DNA from: an uncultured Eubacteriales bacterium
Lineage (GTDB): Bacteria; Bacillota; Clostridia; Oscillospirales; Acutalibacteraceae
Length of the DNA: 13,500 nucleotides
Direction of reading: 5' to 3'
Assembly (NCBI GenBank): GCA_900313475.1
Contig: OMRJ01000191.1
Span: 1 to 13,500, forward strand
In this document: positions 13,054 to 13,500 of the stretch, one piece after another
Position numbering within the stretch: position 1 is the stretch's first letter
Layout: each line of letters opens with the position of its first letter
Made by a program: the position numbers and the translations under genes
Notes under the pieces: generated by a model
The model's input: the letters and a program-made list of their open reading frames with translations, nothing else
Database searches by the model: none
Told to the model about the DNA's origin: nothing

Positions 13054-13500
13054 CAATCCTGTTCTATTCCGACCGCCGCCATAAATCTCACGGCACCGAT
13101 AACGCCCTTGTAGCCCTTATAGGAGGACGACGGCTCGATTTTATCGGCAGGCACGTTTGATGTGATCTTTGAAACAACGGTGGTAACGGGGTCGCTGCCG
13201 TCAGGATTTGCCGACACAAAGCCTACGAGCTTACTGCCGTTCATGAAAAACACGGTTTGTGAGGTTTCGCGCGTAAATGTGTATGCAGTACAGTTCACAC
13301 CCTGAAAGTCGCGGTTCTGCTCTGTGCCTTGAGCATTCGACAGGGAACCCAAATCGGAGAACGAATACGACGAGACATCAAACATCTGCGAATCGTCGAT
13401 ACCCATAGTCTTACGCAGCGATGAGGTTATTTCGAGATATGCTTTTTTTTCAGGGCATATCATATATGCCGTTTCACCGTTGATAAGAGCGCCCATTTCA
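13053..13500 (-). CDS. Lipoprotein-like protein, C-terminal part (5' end outside window)
   Basis: About 148 codons are present and the frame stays open through the right edge. The Met at 13496 is probably internal, because the sequence around it (ALINGETAYMICPEKKAYLEI) aligns with residues in the middle of the downstream lipoprotein (ALLMKNKVTYIIYPKIKGYMNM). Shared landmarks are GIDD-MFD, F-(S/D)LG-L--A, F-G--C--Y-FT, FM-G---VG, NVPADK and a closing P---Y--Y-GV region. The missing N-terminus would be expected to carry a signal peptide and lipobox, which cannot be seen. Its TGA stop overlaps the ATG of the reductase by one base. Function unknown; presumed extracytoplasmic by homology to its neighbour. 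Confidence 0.8.
   Translation of the reverse strand, partial: EMGALINGETAYMICPEKKAYLEITSSLRKTMGIDDSQMFDVSSYSFSDLGSLSNAQGTEQNRDFQGVNCTAYTFTRETSQTVFFMNGSKLVGFVSANPDGSDPVTTVVSKITSNVPADKIEPSSSYKGYKGVIGAVRFMAAVGIEQD

Noticed and set aside
13494..13496. ATG at 13496 as the true start of the right-edge lipoprotein gene
   Set aside because: The frame is open upstream to the edge, no binding site precedes it, and alignment with the downstream paralogue places it in the middle of the protein.

Overview
The window reads as chromosomal DNA of a Gram-positive, low-to-mid GC anaerobe of the class Clostridia, perhaps a gut Oscillospirales/Ruminococcaceae-like lineage. This is inference from gene content: a single-chain glycyl-tRNA synthetase, an archaeal-type cofactor-independent phosphoglycerate mutase homologue, strong GGAGG-type ribosome binding sites, sigma-A-like promoters, a lipobox lipoprotein and a possible Rex operator. 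All stops are standard, so there is no sign of recoding. Ten complete protein genes and two edge-truncated ones are supported. All but glyS lie on the minus strand.

Layout from the left. (1) Positions 1-554 hold the N-terminal half of phosphoglycerate kinase (minus strand, running off the left edge). Its promoter carries an 18-bp palindrome resembling a Rex redox-repressor site over the -35 box, and its leader contains a GC-rich hairpin. (2) Positions 831-4502 hold a four-gene minus-strand operon: LCAT-like alpha/beta hydrolase, ABC ATPase, ABC permease and a cyclase/kynurenine-formamidase-like metalloenzyme. Its promoter lies just beyond the terminator of the next operon. (3) Positions 4656-8049 hold a second minus-strand operon: hflX (ribosome-associated GTPase), a ChbG/YdjC-family deacetylase and an ApgM-type phosphoglycerate mutase or proposed homoserine kinase. 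It ends at a strong intrinsic terminator (4572-4609). The hflX promoter is placed so that transcription should begin at the A of the start codon, predicting a leaderless mRNA. (4) Positions 8214-9614 hold glycyl-tRNA synthetase on the plus strand, transcribed divergently from hflX and ending at an apparently bidirectional terminator. (5) Positions 9685-11043 hold an AT-richer gene for a DUF4143-type AAA ATPase with a PD-(D/E)XK-like C-terminus. Its promoter overlaps the first copy of a degenerate 34-bp tandem repeat array (about 11097-11266). (6) Positions 11276-13500 hold a terminator, then a lipoprotein gene, an SDR (FabG-like) reductase gene and the 3' part of a second lipoprotein gene paralogous to the first. 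The three form one minus-strand operon whose 5' end lies beyond the right edge.

Most of the window is ordinary core chromosome: glycolysis, translation and a GTPase. The parts most worth a second look are the 34-bp repeats in front of the DUF4143 ATPase, the paralogous lipoproteins flanking a reductase, the Rex-like operator at pgk, the predicted leaderless hflX transcript, and the hydrolase/ABC/cyclase operon. I see no CRISPR array, tRNA, rRNA, transposase or clear defence cluster. I did not find a convincing new multi-gene system.
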